In this document: piece after piece, positions 34,301-41,717 of the stretch
Numbering within the stretch: position 1 is the stretch's first letter
How the letters are laid out: each line of letters starts with the position of its first letter
Source of the DNA: Anaerobaca sp035448545
GTDB lineage: Bacteria > Planctomycetota > Phycisphaerae > Sedimentisphaerales > Anaerobacaceae
Direction of reading: 5' to 3'
Length of the DNA stretch: 64,000 nt
Assembly: GCA_035448545.1 (NCBI GenBank)
Contig: DAOTJE010000011.1
Location: 1 to 64,000 of the forward strand
Made by a program: the position numbers and the translations under genes
Notes under the pieces: model-generated
Seen by the model: the letters and a program-made list of their open reading frames with translations, nothing else
Database searches by the model: none
What the model was told of the DNA's origin: nothing

Positions 34301-34661
34301 CTATGTCGGGCTGGGCTGGGGCGCGCAGATGGGCCCGGTCATGATCGCGACGGAATCGCGCTTCAAGGCCGGCATCTTGCTTCACGGCGGCATCTGCGGC
34401 TGCAAGAGGCATCCGGCCTCCGATCCGGCCAATTTCGCCCCCCGCGTCACGATCCCCATGCTGATGATCAACACGCGCGACGACTCGATCGTTCCCTATG
34501 AGACGGCCCAGAGACCCCTGTTCGGTTTGCTGGGCAGCCCTGCGACCGAGAAGAGACATATCCTCTTCCCCGGCGGACACGCTGTCCCACGGGAATACCG
34601 AAAGCAATACCACCGTGAAATCGTCGAATGGCTCGACCGATGTCTGGGGCCCGTGCGATGA
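31380..34661 (+). CDS. Ser/Thr protein kinase - SUMF1 - alpha/beta-hydrolase fusion with zinc-finger-like N-terminus
   Basis: 1093 residues. GTG at 31380 is chosen because GGAGGT is 9 bases upstream; the GTG at 31371 touches it. Residues 1-45 carry HLRSCDSC (H-x3-C-x2-C), as in anti-sigma zinc fingers. Residues about 89-387 are a Hanks-type kinase: GCGAMGVVYQ, VALKVL (Lys), HRDVKPSNL (catalytic Asp), LDFGIAR (Mg-binding Asp) and SPEQVR. One membrane span follows at about 404-428, then a PEGA-like stretch, then a SUMF1/FGE-like domain (IDKYEVTNRQFREF, VRGVSWYEAAAYARF, GLCDAAGNVREWC) at about 570-793, then an alpha/beta-hydrolase at about 857-1092. Where this family normally has G-x-S-x-G, the sequence reads GLGWG, so the nucleophile Ser is Gly979, while candidate Asp (TRDDSIVP) and His (GGHAVP) remain. 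Kinase inside, sensor-like modules outside is the likely topology. An ECF sigma factor follows. Confidence 0.9.
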   Translation: MTGCLSPQDMAVFLEGSASPEQLTFWRRHLRSCDSCAVMVARLRAGVESPPLDHSRRDPDAGEHQDRDRDHDIHPHPFAIGLEPNLQLGDFRIERRLGCGAMGVVYQALQVSLNRRVALKVLPSGLIGNSAAIERFHREARAAAKLRHPNIVTIHSEGIEQGVCYFAMEMIDGQSLEDVIDDLRGVRAGAAPRDEGVAPVRATPCVLRDCRSPREYFDTVARLIAEVADALAYAHREGIIHRDVKPSNLILASSGRLVLLDFGIARVCEEQGMTVTGSFVGTPRYMSPEQVRSDAHAPDQRSDVYALGATLYELLTLRPLFDGTSREQVIGQILSAEPARPRLIDRRIPVDLETICCKAIEKEPQRRYDTAADLAADLRRHLNGQVIHAKPPGTTDRLVKLVRRRKIAAVMALGLLVATAFALAIAWKHYSTRWAQQDAMAQIDRLIQEKAYFSAFLIAERAARYIPDDPLLANRWPLLSREHSISTQPAGAKVYIRDQFADHGNWKYIGTTPLKHARIPFGTNRWKVEKSRFVPIETVLSNDLPAPPVEPEELEPAYVSFILQEMRRYPANMVWIPSCDLDQRLLFHGDKKIPSAPAFLIDKYEVTNRQFREFVDRGGYENPELWEHEFIRDGQVIPWSQGVEQFRDQTGQPGPATWRNGTYSAREADFPVRGVSWYEAAAYARFRDKHLPTIFHWVLAAHADDNPSRITRLSNFSDIVAPVGRYKGMGRFGLCDAAGNVREWCSNAVAGNEELRCNLGGAVGEYDYLFVNGTTRSAWDRDEANGFRCVKYLGGKEAVPPEAFAPVERKCRDLYRFTPVSDEVFRSYIETSYDYDQTELHAAVEAVDEEPQGCRRERVTFDAAYPNERVIAYLHLPETGKPPYQVVVWYPGEGARTSPWDQTAYTHELVCLIQSGRAVVVPFYKGTYERRLEKHLYPPESIQSRNLYVQRSQDLRRTIDYLETRRDIDTSKIAYVGLGWGAQMGPVMIATESRFKAGILLHGGICGCKRHPASDPANFAPRVTIPMLMINTRDDSIVPYETAQRPLFGLLGSPATEKRHILFPGGHAVPREYRKQYHREIVEWLDRCLGPVR

Positions 34662-34734
34662 ACAGCAGGCAGCAGATTCCCGCCGGAGGACGACGAGCCG
34701 ATCGGCGCATCCAAGTGACCGGATATACGACCGC

Positions 34735-35640
34735 ATGAGCGATCCCAGTCAGACCGACCAGAACCTGTTGGACGCCATCCGCCGAGGCGACGGGCAGGCG
34801 TGGGCCCGACTGATCGACGAATACCAGGGGCGTCTGCTCCGCTTCGCCCTCGCGCGCGTCTCCCAGCACGCCGACGCGGAAGACATCGTCCAAGAGACCT
34901 TCACATCCTTCGTGAAGGCGATCCACAAGCTCAAGGTCAAGGTCAGTATCGAGACCTATCTGTTCGGCATCCTGCGGAACGAGATCGTCAATCGCTTCCG
35001 CAACCGCGACGTCGGAACCATCTGCCTGATCCAGGACGTCTACCGCACCGAGCCGGACGGCGCAGAGCCGAATCCGCTCGAGCAGGTGGCGGCGTGTGAC
35101 CCCAGCGCCAGTTGGTGCCTCTGCCGCGACGAGCAACAGCAGGCCCAGCGCGAGATTCTCGCGCAGGCCCTGCGCCTCTTCGTGGCGGATTTCAAAGAGA
35201 CCAGGAAGCTTCGCGATCTGAAGGTCGCCGAGCTGCTGTTCTACTGCAAGCTGTCCAACCGGGATGTCGTCCGCCTGCTCACGATCGACGACGGCCTGGT
35301 CAGGGTGATCAAGCACCGCTGCCTCAAACGCATCCGCGACCACTGCCTGAAGCTCTGCCCGCCGGCCGATGCGTCATTCTGCTGCTCGGAAGACCTGCTC
35401 ACGGAGACCTGGGAATCGCATCGGATCAGTTGCCCGAAGCGCAGCACGCTGGGCGCGTTTCTTCTGGAGACGCTGGACCCGGAATGGTTCGATTACGTCG
35501 ATTTCCACCTGGCCACGGTCGGGTGCCGTTTCTGCCGGGCCAGCTTCAAGGACCTCCAGGAACAGCAGAGCGACCATCAGCAGGAGGGATTCCGCCAGCG
35601 CATCATGGCCAGCACCGTCGGTTTCCTTTCGCAGACGTGA
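34735..35640 (+). CDS. ECF-type RNA polymerase sigma factor with Cys/His C-terminal extension
   Basis: 301 residues, longer than the usual 180-200. Region 2 is LIDEYQGRLLRFALARV, HADAEDIVQETFTSF; region 4 is KLRDLKVAELLFYCKL, SNRDVVRLLTIDDGLVRVI, KHRCLKRIRDH. About 100 extra residues follow, with DYVDFHLATVGCRFCRASF (H-x5-C-x2-C), similar in form to the zinc-finger-like motif at the N-terminus of the upstream kinase. ATG at 34735 is the first plausible start and has no clear binding site; the gene is 73 bases after the kinase. ECF factors next to Ser/Thr kinases are known in Planctomycetes and are thought to be controlled by phosphorylation. Confidence 0.88.
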   Translation: MSDPSQTDQNLLDAIRRGDGQAWARLIDEYQGRLLRFALARVSQHADAEDIVQETFTSFVKAIHKLKVKVSIETYLFGILRNEIVNRFRNRDVGTICLIQDVYRTEPDGAEPNPLEQVAACDPSASWCLCRDEQQQAQREILAQALRLFVADFKETRKLRDLKVAELLFYCKLSNRDVVRLLTIDDGLVRVIKHRCLKRIRDHCLKLCPPADASFCCSEDLLTETWESHRISCPKRSTLGAFLLETLDPEWFDYVDFHLATVGCRFCRASFKDLQEQQSDHQQEGFRQRIMASTVGFLSQT

Positions 35641-35669
35641 GCGATTCCGTGAGACGGGCCTGGGCTCAT

Positions 35670-35689
35670 GCCCCATCACCCGGATGGGC
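35670..35689. terminator. Possible hairpin between convergent genes
   Basis: CCATC pairs with GATGG around an ACCCG loop, with extra G-C pairs, between the sigma factor stop and the stop of the minus-strand gene at 35701. No T-run; weak evidence. Confidence 0.25.
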
Positions 35690-35700
35690 CGAAGTTCATC

Positions 35701-36840
35701 CTACCCTTGGGGCATGGCGGCAGGTTCGGCGCGCTGGGGCGGATCGGGCAGAACCGGCGGTGCCGTACGGTTCTGGCCGGAGGCGCCATAGCTGAAGTTG
35801 AACTTGGTCGGGAGAACACCGGCACTGGTTTCGGTGCCGAACAGCCTGTCGCTTTCGGTCTGGAGCGCCGCGAGATCTCCGGACTCGATGGCCCGGCGGA
35901 TCGTCGTCTGCGGCGTGCCCAGCAACGGACCCAGACACTTCTCTTCCGTGTCGATCAGCACCGACAGAAGGTAATTGCGCGACATCTCGTTGATCCGGCC
36001 CAGATTCCGGCCCTTGATGTACCGCTGAAAGGCGAAGCAATACAGGTGGGCGAATCGTTTGGCCAACTGGTCGCTGGCACCGCTGCCGGCTGCCACGATC
36101 TTGTCGCACAACAGCCTCAGCAAGGCACTGTCCATCAGCTCGTAGTCGACCGACCAGTCGGCATAGCGGCGAATGCGAGCATCGGCGACACGGATGAGCA
36201 GCCCGGCGGCCTGCGCGGTATCGAACCGTCCGGCGAACTGCGCTATCAGCAGGAGCACCTCCGCGCTGCTGCCCTCGACGATCGGATCGCAGGCCGTCAT
36301 GATCCGCGTCGACAATTGGGCCCCACCGCCCTGACCCTGACCGATCTTCTTCCACAGTTCGGGATTGGTGCTGGCCCGCACCGCCCAGTAGCGAACCGCG
36401 TTGTTGCTGTGCGGGATTTCCTGGACCGCCAGATCGACCAGACGCGGGTCCCTGAGACTGTCGATCAGAATCAGCAGGTTCGTAATGACCTTGAACCGGG
36501 TATTCTCGTCCCGGATGTCGGTGCGCGCCTCCTGCATGCCCTCGGCAATCTGACGATAGGCGGACTCGGAAAACTGCTGTGCGTATTGAGGATGCTCGCT
36601 CTGGTGGCTGAGGATGATCGCGCGGGTCTTGGAAACCTGGGTGAAATCGGTCGCCCGGACCATGTCCGTGACCGCGTCGTTCATGAATTCGTCGATGACC
36701 TGGAAATCCTGCTGCGTCAGGACGTCCTTCTTGATGACCTCCTCGATCCGTCGCAGGTCCACAACCGCCTGGGAGACCTCAAGCACGGCCAGGACCAGAC
36801 CGCCGACGAGGAAGACAAAGACCGCGCGTTTCAACTTCAT
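35701..36840 (-). CDS. Membrane-anchored helical-repeat protein, function unknown
   Basis: 379 residues. One N-terminal membrane span (RAVFVFLVGGLVLAVLEV) is followed by a charged helical body. Stretches such as LVDLAVQEIPHSNNAVRYWA and EVLLLIAQFAGRFDTAQAAG look like degenerate HEAT/ARM repeats. The last 40 residues are Pro/Ala-rich. It is convergent with the ECF gene and divergent from metK. A TTGACA on the minus strand (36905-36910) may be its -35 element. I do not recognise the family. Confidence 0.7.
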   Translation of the reverse strand: MKLKRAVFVFLVGGLVLAVLEVSQAVVDLRRIEEVIKKDVLTQQDFQVIDEFMNDAVTDMVRATDFTQVSKTRAIILSHQSEHPQYAQQFSESAYRQIAEGMQEARTDIRDENTRFKVITNLLILIDSLRDPRLVDLAVQEIPHSNNAVRYWAVRASTNPELWKKIGQGQGGGAQLSTRIMTACDPIVEGSSAEVLLLIAQFAGRFDTAQAAGLLIRVADARIRRYADWSVDYELMDSALLRLLCDKIVAAGSGASDQLAKRFAHLYCFAFQRYIKGRNLGRINEMSRNYLLSVLIDTEEKCLGPLLGTPQTTIRRAIESGDLAALQTESDRLFGTETSAGVLPTKFNFSYGASGQNRTAPPVLPDPPQRAEPAAMPQG

Positions 36841-37267
36841 CTCGTTAGCATCCCTTTCAGTAGACTGTCGACATTTTACCCAGCTTAACTTCTTTTGGGA
36901 CCGTTGTCAAGGGAAATCGCGGATTGCGGATCCACGCGGGGTGCACTTGATGTTTGTAGGTAGACCGGCACGGGGGTTGCAGTCGACTGTGTCATTCCGA
37001 CCGGAGCGCAGCCTTTAGCCCTTCGTCGAAATGACATCCGCCACGCTCTTCGAGCTGACAGCCCCCTTTCCTGGCCTCCGCAGCAACCTACCTACAAACA
37101 CGAAGTGCACCCACCCACGCGGTTTGAGACACTTTTCGATTGACGAGAGGACCCCGAGGTCTATCATGAGGGGGTTTGTCTTCTGTGTAGCCCGTGCTGT
37201 GTATCGTCCGCAGGGGCTGAAGCCCGTCCTATGGATCAACAGCAGCGGATAACAAGGTGCTAAGGAA
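36841..37267. other. Intergenic region upstream of metK, mostly a palindromic element
   Basis: No protein gene is supported. Most of it is the inverted-repeat element at 36941-37110. I looked for a SAM riboswitch ahead of metK and saw no match to its conserved core. Confidence 0.5.
36941..37110. mobile_element. MITE-like element with 23-bp terminal inverted repeats
   Basis: The left arm 36941-36963 (GTGCACTTGATG...GTAGGTAG) and the right arm 37088-37110 are inverted copies matching at 21 of 23 positions. Between them lies a second palindrome, TGTCATTCCGAC (36990-37001) against GTCGAAATGACA (37025-37036), matching at 11 of 12. It has no coding capacity. Nested inverted repeats of this kind are typical of MITEs or large REP elements. 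Target-site duplications could not be defined. Confidence 0.6.
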
Positions 37268-38485
37268 ATGGCGAAACGACTGAATCTGAGCAATCCGAAT
37301 TGCGACATGAGCAACTACCTGTTCACCAGCGAGTCGGTGACGATGGGACATCCCGACAAGGTCGCCGACTGCATCTCCGACGCGATCCTCGACGCCATGC
37401 TGGCCCAGGACCCGCACAGCCGGGTCGCCTGCGAAACGCTGGTGAAGGCCGACCTGGTCGTCGTCGCCGGCGAGATCACCTCCCGCGCCACGGTGGACAT
37501 CCCCCAGGTCGTCCGCGACACGATCAGGCAGATCGGCTACGACGATCCGGAAGTGGGCTTTCACTACGACAACTGCGCCGTCATGGTGGCGGTCGGTCGC
37601 CAAAGCCCCGACATTTCTCAGGGCGTGACCGAGGGCATGGGCCTGCACAAAGAGCAAGGAGCCGGCGATCAGGGCCTGATGTTCGGCTACGCCTGCCGCC
37701 AGACCCCCTCGCTGATGCCCATGCCGATTCTCCTGGCGCACAAGCTGACGATCCAGCTCGAAAAGATGCGCCGGACCCGCAAGCTGCCCTGGCTGCGTCC
37801 GGACGGCAAGAGCCAGGTCACCGTCGAGTACGAGAACGGCAAACCCAAGCGCATCCACACGGTCGTCGTATCAACGCAGCACACCGACAACATCGCCCAC
37901 CGCAAGCTGCGCAACGAGATCATCGCCAAGGTAATCCGGCCGGTGCTGCCCGCACGCCTGGTCGACAAGAACACGAAATTCCACGTCAATCCGACGGGCA
38001 AGTTCGTCATCGGCGGTCCGAAGGCCGACTGCGGCCTGACCGGTCGCAAGATCATCGTGGACACCTACGGCGGATGGGGCCGTCACGGCGGCGGCGCCTT
38101 CAGCGGTAAGGACCCGACGAAGGTCGACCGGACCGCCAGCTACATGGCACGGTACGTCGCCAAGAACATCGTCGCCGCCGGCCTGGCCGACGCATGCGAG
38201 GTCCAGTTGTCGTACGCGATCGGCGTGGCCGAACCGATCTCGGTCCTGGTCAACACCGAGGGCACCGCCAGGATCAGCGAGACGAAGATCAGCGAGATCG
38301 TCAGGAGGCTCTTCCCGCTGACGCCCAAAGGGATGGTCAATCACCTGAAGCTGGCGCGTCCGATCTTCGCGGCCACCGCCCACGGCGGGCATTTCGGCCG
38401 TGAACTGCCCGACTTCACCTGGGAAAAGACCGACATGGTCCCGGCCCTCCGGAAGGCCGCCGGCCTCAAACCCGCCCGGAAGTAG
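37268..38485 (+). CDS. metK: S-adenosylmethionine synthetase
   Basis: 405 residues; makes SAM from methionine and ATP in the cytosol. Signatures: SESVTMGHPDKVADCISDAI with the catalytic His and ATP-binding Lys, GAGDQGLMFGYA, and GGWGRHGGGAFSGKDPTKVD, the glycine-rich P-loop-like motif. ATG at 37268 has AAGGTG 8 bases upstream; a second ATG 14 codons later (MSNYLFTS) is the start used by most homologues, so the first residues may be an extension. A strong terminator follows. With ahcY at 4512 it links SAM production and SAH removal. Confidence 0.96.
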   Translation: MAKRLNLSNPNCDMSNYLFTSESVTMGHPDKVADCISDAILDAMLAQDPHSRVACETLVKADLVVVAGEITSRATVDIPQVVRDTIRQIGYDDPEVGFHYDNCAVMVAVGRQSPDISQGVTEGMGLHKEQGAGDQGLMFGYACRQTPSLMPMPILLAHKLTIQLEKMRRTRKLPWLRPDGKSQVTVEYENGKPKRIHTVVVSTQHTDNIAHRKLRNEIIAKVIRPVLPARLVDKNTKFHVNPTGKFVIGGPKADCGLTGRKIIVDTYGGWGRHGGGAFSGKDPTKVDRTASYMARYVAKNIVAAGLADACEVQLSYAIGVAEPISVLVNTEGTARISETKISEIVRRLFPLTPKGMVNHLKLARPIFAATAHGGHFGRELPDFTWEKTDMVPALRKAAGLKPARK

Positions 38486-38512
38486 CAGCACTCGTCATTC
38501 GTCGCACCTGGG

Positions 38513-38539
38513 AAGCCCGGCTCCACGCCGGGCTTTTTT
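38513..38539 (+). terminator. Intrinsic terminator of metK
   Basis: AAGCCCGG (38513-38520), a 7-base loop, CCGGGCTT (38528-38535), then a run of T residues to 38539. Confidence 0.9.
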
Positions 38540-38605
38540 CTTGCCCGGACCGAACGACAGACGCGGTGGGAATTCTGTAATGGTCGCTGGCGGAGCGGGT
38601 CTAAT

Positions 38606-39178
38606 ATGACAGCCATGGCGAAGATGATTGCGGAGCAGGCCCTGGTCGAGCGTTTCCGCCGGGGAGACGATTCCGCGTTCGACGGGATCGTGCAGAGGCA
38701 TGCCGCCGACGTTGCGGCCTTGGCTAATCGTTTGCTCGGATGGCCCCAGGACGTCGACGACGTCGTGCAGGACATCTTTCTGGCGGCCTTCACGGGCCTG
38801 CGGAGGTTCCGGGGCGACTGCGGGCTGCGGACGTGGCTCTTTACCATCACGGTCAACATGTGCCGGCGGAGGCATCGCCGGCGGGTCTTTCGCATCCGCA
38901 CCGTCGGGATCGACGAGGATAGTCCCGATCTGTGTGCCCAAGAGGACGTTGCGCGAGCAGCGATGGACACCGAGACCTTCGCGGCAGTCCGCCGGGCGGT
39001 GCGGGCCTTGCCGCCGAAGTACAGGGAGGTCGTGGTTTTGCGGTACCTCCAGGGCCTCGAAACCTCGGAGATGTGCGAGCTTCTGGGGATCACTGTCAAC
39101 GCCATGCAGGTGCGGCTGACCCGGGCCAGAGAACAACTGAGACAGAGCCTGGGCGAATTGATCGAGGAGAAGACGTGA
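38606..39178 (+). CDS. ECF-type RNA polymerase sigma factor
   Basis: 190 residues, normal for the class. Region 2: FDGIVQRHAADVAALANRLL, DVDDVVQDIFLAAFTGL, FRGDCGLRTWLFTITVNMC. Region 4: VRALPPKYREVVVLRYL, LETSEMCELLGITVNAMQV, RLTRAREQLR. GGAG lies 10 bases before the ATG. Its TGA overlaps the GTG of the next gene (GTGA). The overlapping downstream membrane protein is in the position of an anti-sigma factor. Confidence 0.93.
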   Translation: MTAMAKMIAEQALVERFRRGDDSAFDGIVQRHAADVAALANRLLGWPQDVDDVVQDIFLAAFTGLRRFRGDCGLRTWLFTITVNMCRRRHRRRVFRIRTVGIDEDSPDLCAQEDVARAAMDTETFAAVRRAVRALPPKYREVVVLRYLQGLETSEMCELLGITVNAMQVRLTRAREQLRQSLGELIEEKT

Positions 39179-39798
39179 ACGAGGAGCAAATCAAGAACCT
39201 GCTGGAGGACGCCGACCGCGCGGCCGGTCCGCCGCAGTATGGCCCGATTCGCGCCGGCGAGATTCGATGGCGATTGCGTCGCCGACGTTCGATCGCCATC
39301 GCAGCGCCGGCAGCCGCAGCGGCCGTCCTGCTGTGCGGCGTCGCTCTCTGGAACCGGCGGCCACATCCGCAGGAGCCGGCCGCAGAACCACAGGAGCGAA
39401 TCGCCTCGCTGGAAGAGCAGGTCCGGCAGTTGCAGGCGCAGACCGCGACAACCATGCGGCTCGTCCAGGAGGTTCTGGCCAAAGAGCGACAGGAGCGGCG
39501 ACTCGCGGCCCTCCAGGCCGAGCTGGCGAGTATCCCCGACCCGGCACAGGAGCTTCAGCGACAGGCGGAGAAGACCGCCTTTAGGCTGGTCTATCAGGCG
39601 GACCGTATGATTCGCGAGATGAACCAGACCGAGTCGGCTGTCGAGACCTACGAGCAGGTCATCCGTCTGTTTCCACAGAACCGCTGGGCCGACGTCGCCA
39701 GAGAGAGGCTGGCCCAAATCCGGAACCAGCGTTTCAACAAATCCACGATGGAAGGAGAATCCCCATGCGAACCACACAAATCACCATCGTCTGTCTGA
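39175..39798 (+). CDS. Single-span coiled-coil membrane protein, putative anti-sigma factor
   Basis: 207 residues from the GTG at 39175, overlapping the sigma-factor stop by 4 bases (GTGA). About 35 cytosolic residues (MNEEQIKNLLEDADRAAG) lead to a basic RWRLRRRR and one membrane span (SIAIAAPAAAAAVLLCGVAL). A periplasmic coiled coil (ERIASLEEQVRQLQAQ) and a TPR-like end (ESAVETYEQVIRLFPQN) follow. Topology and position match membrane anti-sigma factors, but the N-terminus lacks the H-C-C zinc motif, so this is inference. It overlaps the next gene by 34 bases. Confidence 0.7.
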   Translation: MNEEQIKNLLEDADRAAGPPQYGPIRAGEIRWRLRRRRSIAIAAPAAAAAVLLCGVALWNRRPHPQEPAAEPQERIASLEEQVRQLQAQTATTMRLVQEVLAKERQERRLAALQAELASIPDPAQELQRQAEKTAFRLVYQADRMIREMNQTESAVETYEQVIRLFPQNRWADVARERLAQIRNQRFNKSTMEGESPCEPHKSPSSV

Positions 39799-41597
39799 CC
39801 CTGGGTCTGGTCCTGGCCGCTGCGCCCGCCTTCGGCGAGGCCGAGGCGCCCTCGAACTCGCGATACGCCAGTTGTCTGATACGGGTCGCGATCGACGCGG
39901 ACATCCTGCCCTTGGACCCGACCACGGTCGAGCAACTGATCCGCAGTTCGGCTGTTGCCGGAAAGGCCGCCAAGGACGTGTTTGGGCTGGATGCAGAAGC
40001 CGCTGGCAACATCCTCCAGGAGATCCGAGTCGAATGGCTCTCGCAGGCCGCCCAAGGGGCCGGCATGCCCGAACCGCCGCAGCGAAACGCCACGGGAGAC
40101 AGCGAGATAATGCGAGAACTGGCGCATATCTACGGAGATGACTACGCCAGACAACTCAGAGAAGACAGGGACAAGTTCGGAACGCAGGAGCCGGCCGCTG
40201 TCACCGCGCCAGCCGACGACAATCCACCCGTAGGGGCGAATGACCATTTGCCCCAACAGGGCATGGGCATGGGCCACGGTATGGGCGGCTATGGCGGAAT
40301 GGGCGGTGCCACGATGGGTGGCGGCAGACGGGAGATGACCCGCGGCATGGCGATGGGCGGCTACGGCGGTGGCATCTATGGCGGCTGGGTCCCGCAGGCA
40401 CAGGATGCCGGGAGTGTCGGCCGACAGCAGATCGCGATGGTCCGGCTGTACGTTCCACTGCCCGATGATGCCAAGCCGCTGGCCGGCCAATTCGTCAAAG
40501 CCATCGTGGACAACCTCAGGCGAGCGTTGGAAGATTCCTACAACCGGTATGAGAGACTCCTGAGCGAACAGATCCAGTTCGCGGAATCCAGGCGACAAGA
40601 GATCGAGCAACAGCTTGGGCGAAGCGCCGCTTCTTCCTCGCCCGAGAGCAGGAGAATACGCGAGCAGTTGAGTACAATCGTGGACGTATCCGCGATGACG
40701 TCTGAGATGCCCTTCTCGGAAGCTATCGAGCTTCTGAAGCACGCGGTCGAGCCGCCGCTACCCATCGTCGTGCTGTGGAAGGAACTTATGGACAGTTGCG
40801 GTATCGAGCCCACCACACCGATTGACATGGACGGCCCGTCCAGCATCAAGTTGGAGACCGCCTTGAAGATGGTCATCGCTGCCGTCAATGGCGGAAATTC
40901 CGACATCTCCTACCAGATCGACGATGATGTGATCGTCATTCGCGAAGAGGAATTGCAGACGCCGCCGGCATCAATCACGCTGAGCTCCCAGGAAGACACC
41001 CAGGAGCTGATCGCCCGCCGGCGCAACTTGTCCGATGCGATCCGGGACTTGGAGATGCAGATGGCGGGCATGGAGGCGCGACGCCAGGCCATCGAGGAAC
41101 AGATCGCCCGGACGATGGATGAGGCGGACAGGAAGCTGGCCCAGGACACCGTGACGAAGGAGTTTCAGACCCTCATCCAGATGATGGAGATGCGTCTTTC
41201 CCAGCTTCGCAAGCAGGTGGACGCGGGCCAATTGCCGCAGTCGGAGTTGGCTCCGGCCCAGGAGAACCTGACCAGGGCCCGAATCGAGTTGGCCAAGCGG
41301 CAGGAAGAGTTGAGGAAAGACGCCGGAGGCGGTCGCCTGGACAGTCTCAACAGTGAATTGAGCCAGATGGCCATTCAGACAGCCGAGCAGGAGGCGCGTC
41401 TTGAGGTATTCCGAACTCAGCTCGATGAAACGCAGCGCCGACTGGCCCGAGTCTCAGCATTCGATCCGCAGGCGGCGCGGCTCCGGACCGCCCGGCAGGC
41501 GCTGAACATCGCCGAGCGGCAGATCATGGAACTCACGAATCGACTGGTCCGACTCCAGCGTCCCAGCGTGACGCTGATGGCAGCCGACGGCCTCTGA
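39765..41597 (+). CDS. Secreted coiled-coil protein with Gly/Met-rich segment and STN-like domain
   Basis: 610 residues. AAGGAG is 7 bases before the ATG, and the signal peptide ends APAFGEA. Residues about 155-167 (PVGANDHLPQQ) are encoded by a dispersed palindrome. A Gly/Met/Tyr-rich stretch follows (GMGMGHGMGGYGGMGG and repeats to about residue 205). Residues about 305-405 read VDVSAMTSEMPFSEAIELL, IVVLWKELMDSCGIEP, TPIDMDG, ISYQIDDDVIVIRE, which resemble the secretin/TonB short N-terminal (STN) fold common in planctomycete exoproteins. The last 200 residues are long coiled coils. It ends the sigma-factor operon and is probably its envelope target or sensor. Confidence 0.75.
   Translation: MRTTQITIVCLTLGLVLAAAPAFGEAEAPSNSRYASCLIRVAIDADILPLDPTTVEQLIRSSAVAGKAAKDVFGLDAEAAGNILQEIRVEWLSQAAQGAGMPEPPQRNATGDSEIMRELAHIYGDDYARQLREDRDKFGTQEPAAVTAPADDNPPVGANDHLPQQGMGMGHGMGGYGGMGGATMGGGRREMTRGMAMGGYGGGIYGGWVPQAQDAGSVGRQQIAMVRLYVPLPDDAKPLAGQFVKAIVDNLRRALEDSYNRYERLLSEQIQFAESRRQEIEQQLGRSAASSSPESRRIREQLSTIVDVSAMTSEMPFSEAIELLKHAVEPPLPIVVLWKELMDSCGIEPTTPIDMDGPSSIKLETALKMVIAAVNGGNSDISYQIDDDVIVIREEELQTPPASITLSSQEDTQELIARRRNLSDAIRDLEMQMAGMEARRQAIEEQIARTMDEADRKLAQDTVTKEFQTLIQMMEMRLSQLRKQVDAGQLPQSELAPAQENLTRARIELAKRQEELRKDAGGGRLDSLNSELSQMAIQTAEQEARLEVFRTQLDETQRRLARVSAFDPQAARLRTARQALNIAERQIMELTNRLVRLQRPSVTLMAADGL
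40230..40254. repeat. GTAGGGGCGAATG palindrome, copy 2, inside a coding region
   Basis: GTAGGGGCGAATGACCATTTGCCCC with one arm mismatch relative to the other copies. Read in frame it gives Val-Gly-Ala-Asn-Asp-His-Leu-Pro. This is the reading frame in which the element has no stop. Confidence 0.75.
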
Positions 41598-41605
41598 CGC
41601 CATCA

Positions 41606-41633
41606 GGAATTCCCTGTACGATAATCAGGGATT
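41606..41633. terminator. Possible weak terminator hairpin after the STN-like gene
   Basis: AATTCCCTG and CAGGGATT flank TACGATAAT, with only a short T-rich tail (GTATCACTTG). Weak evidence. Confidence 0.3.
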
Positions 41634-41717
41634 GTATCACTTGATGGTTCGGGTCCTCCGGGTTACCGTTCATCGCGGCATGCACAACACCTGTGAAGAC
41701 AAAACGGAAAGGACTCG

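Noticed and set aside
36841..37267. SAM riboswitch ahead of metK
   Set aside because: No match to SAM-I type conserved positions; the structure present is better explained as an inverted-repeat element.
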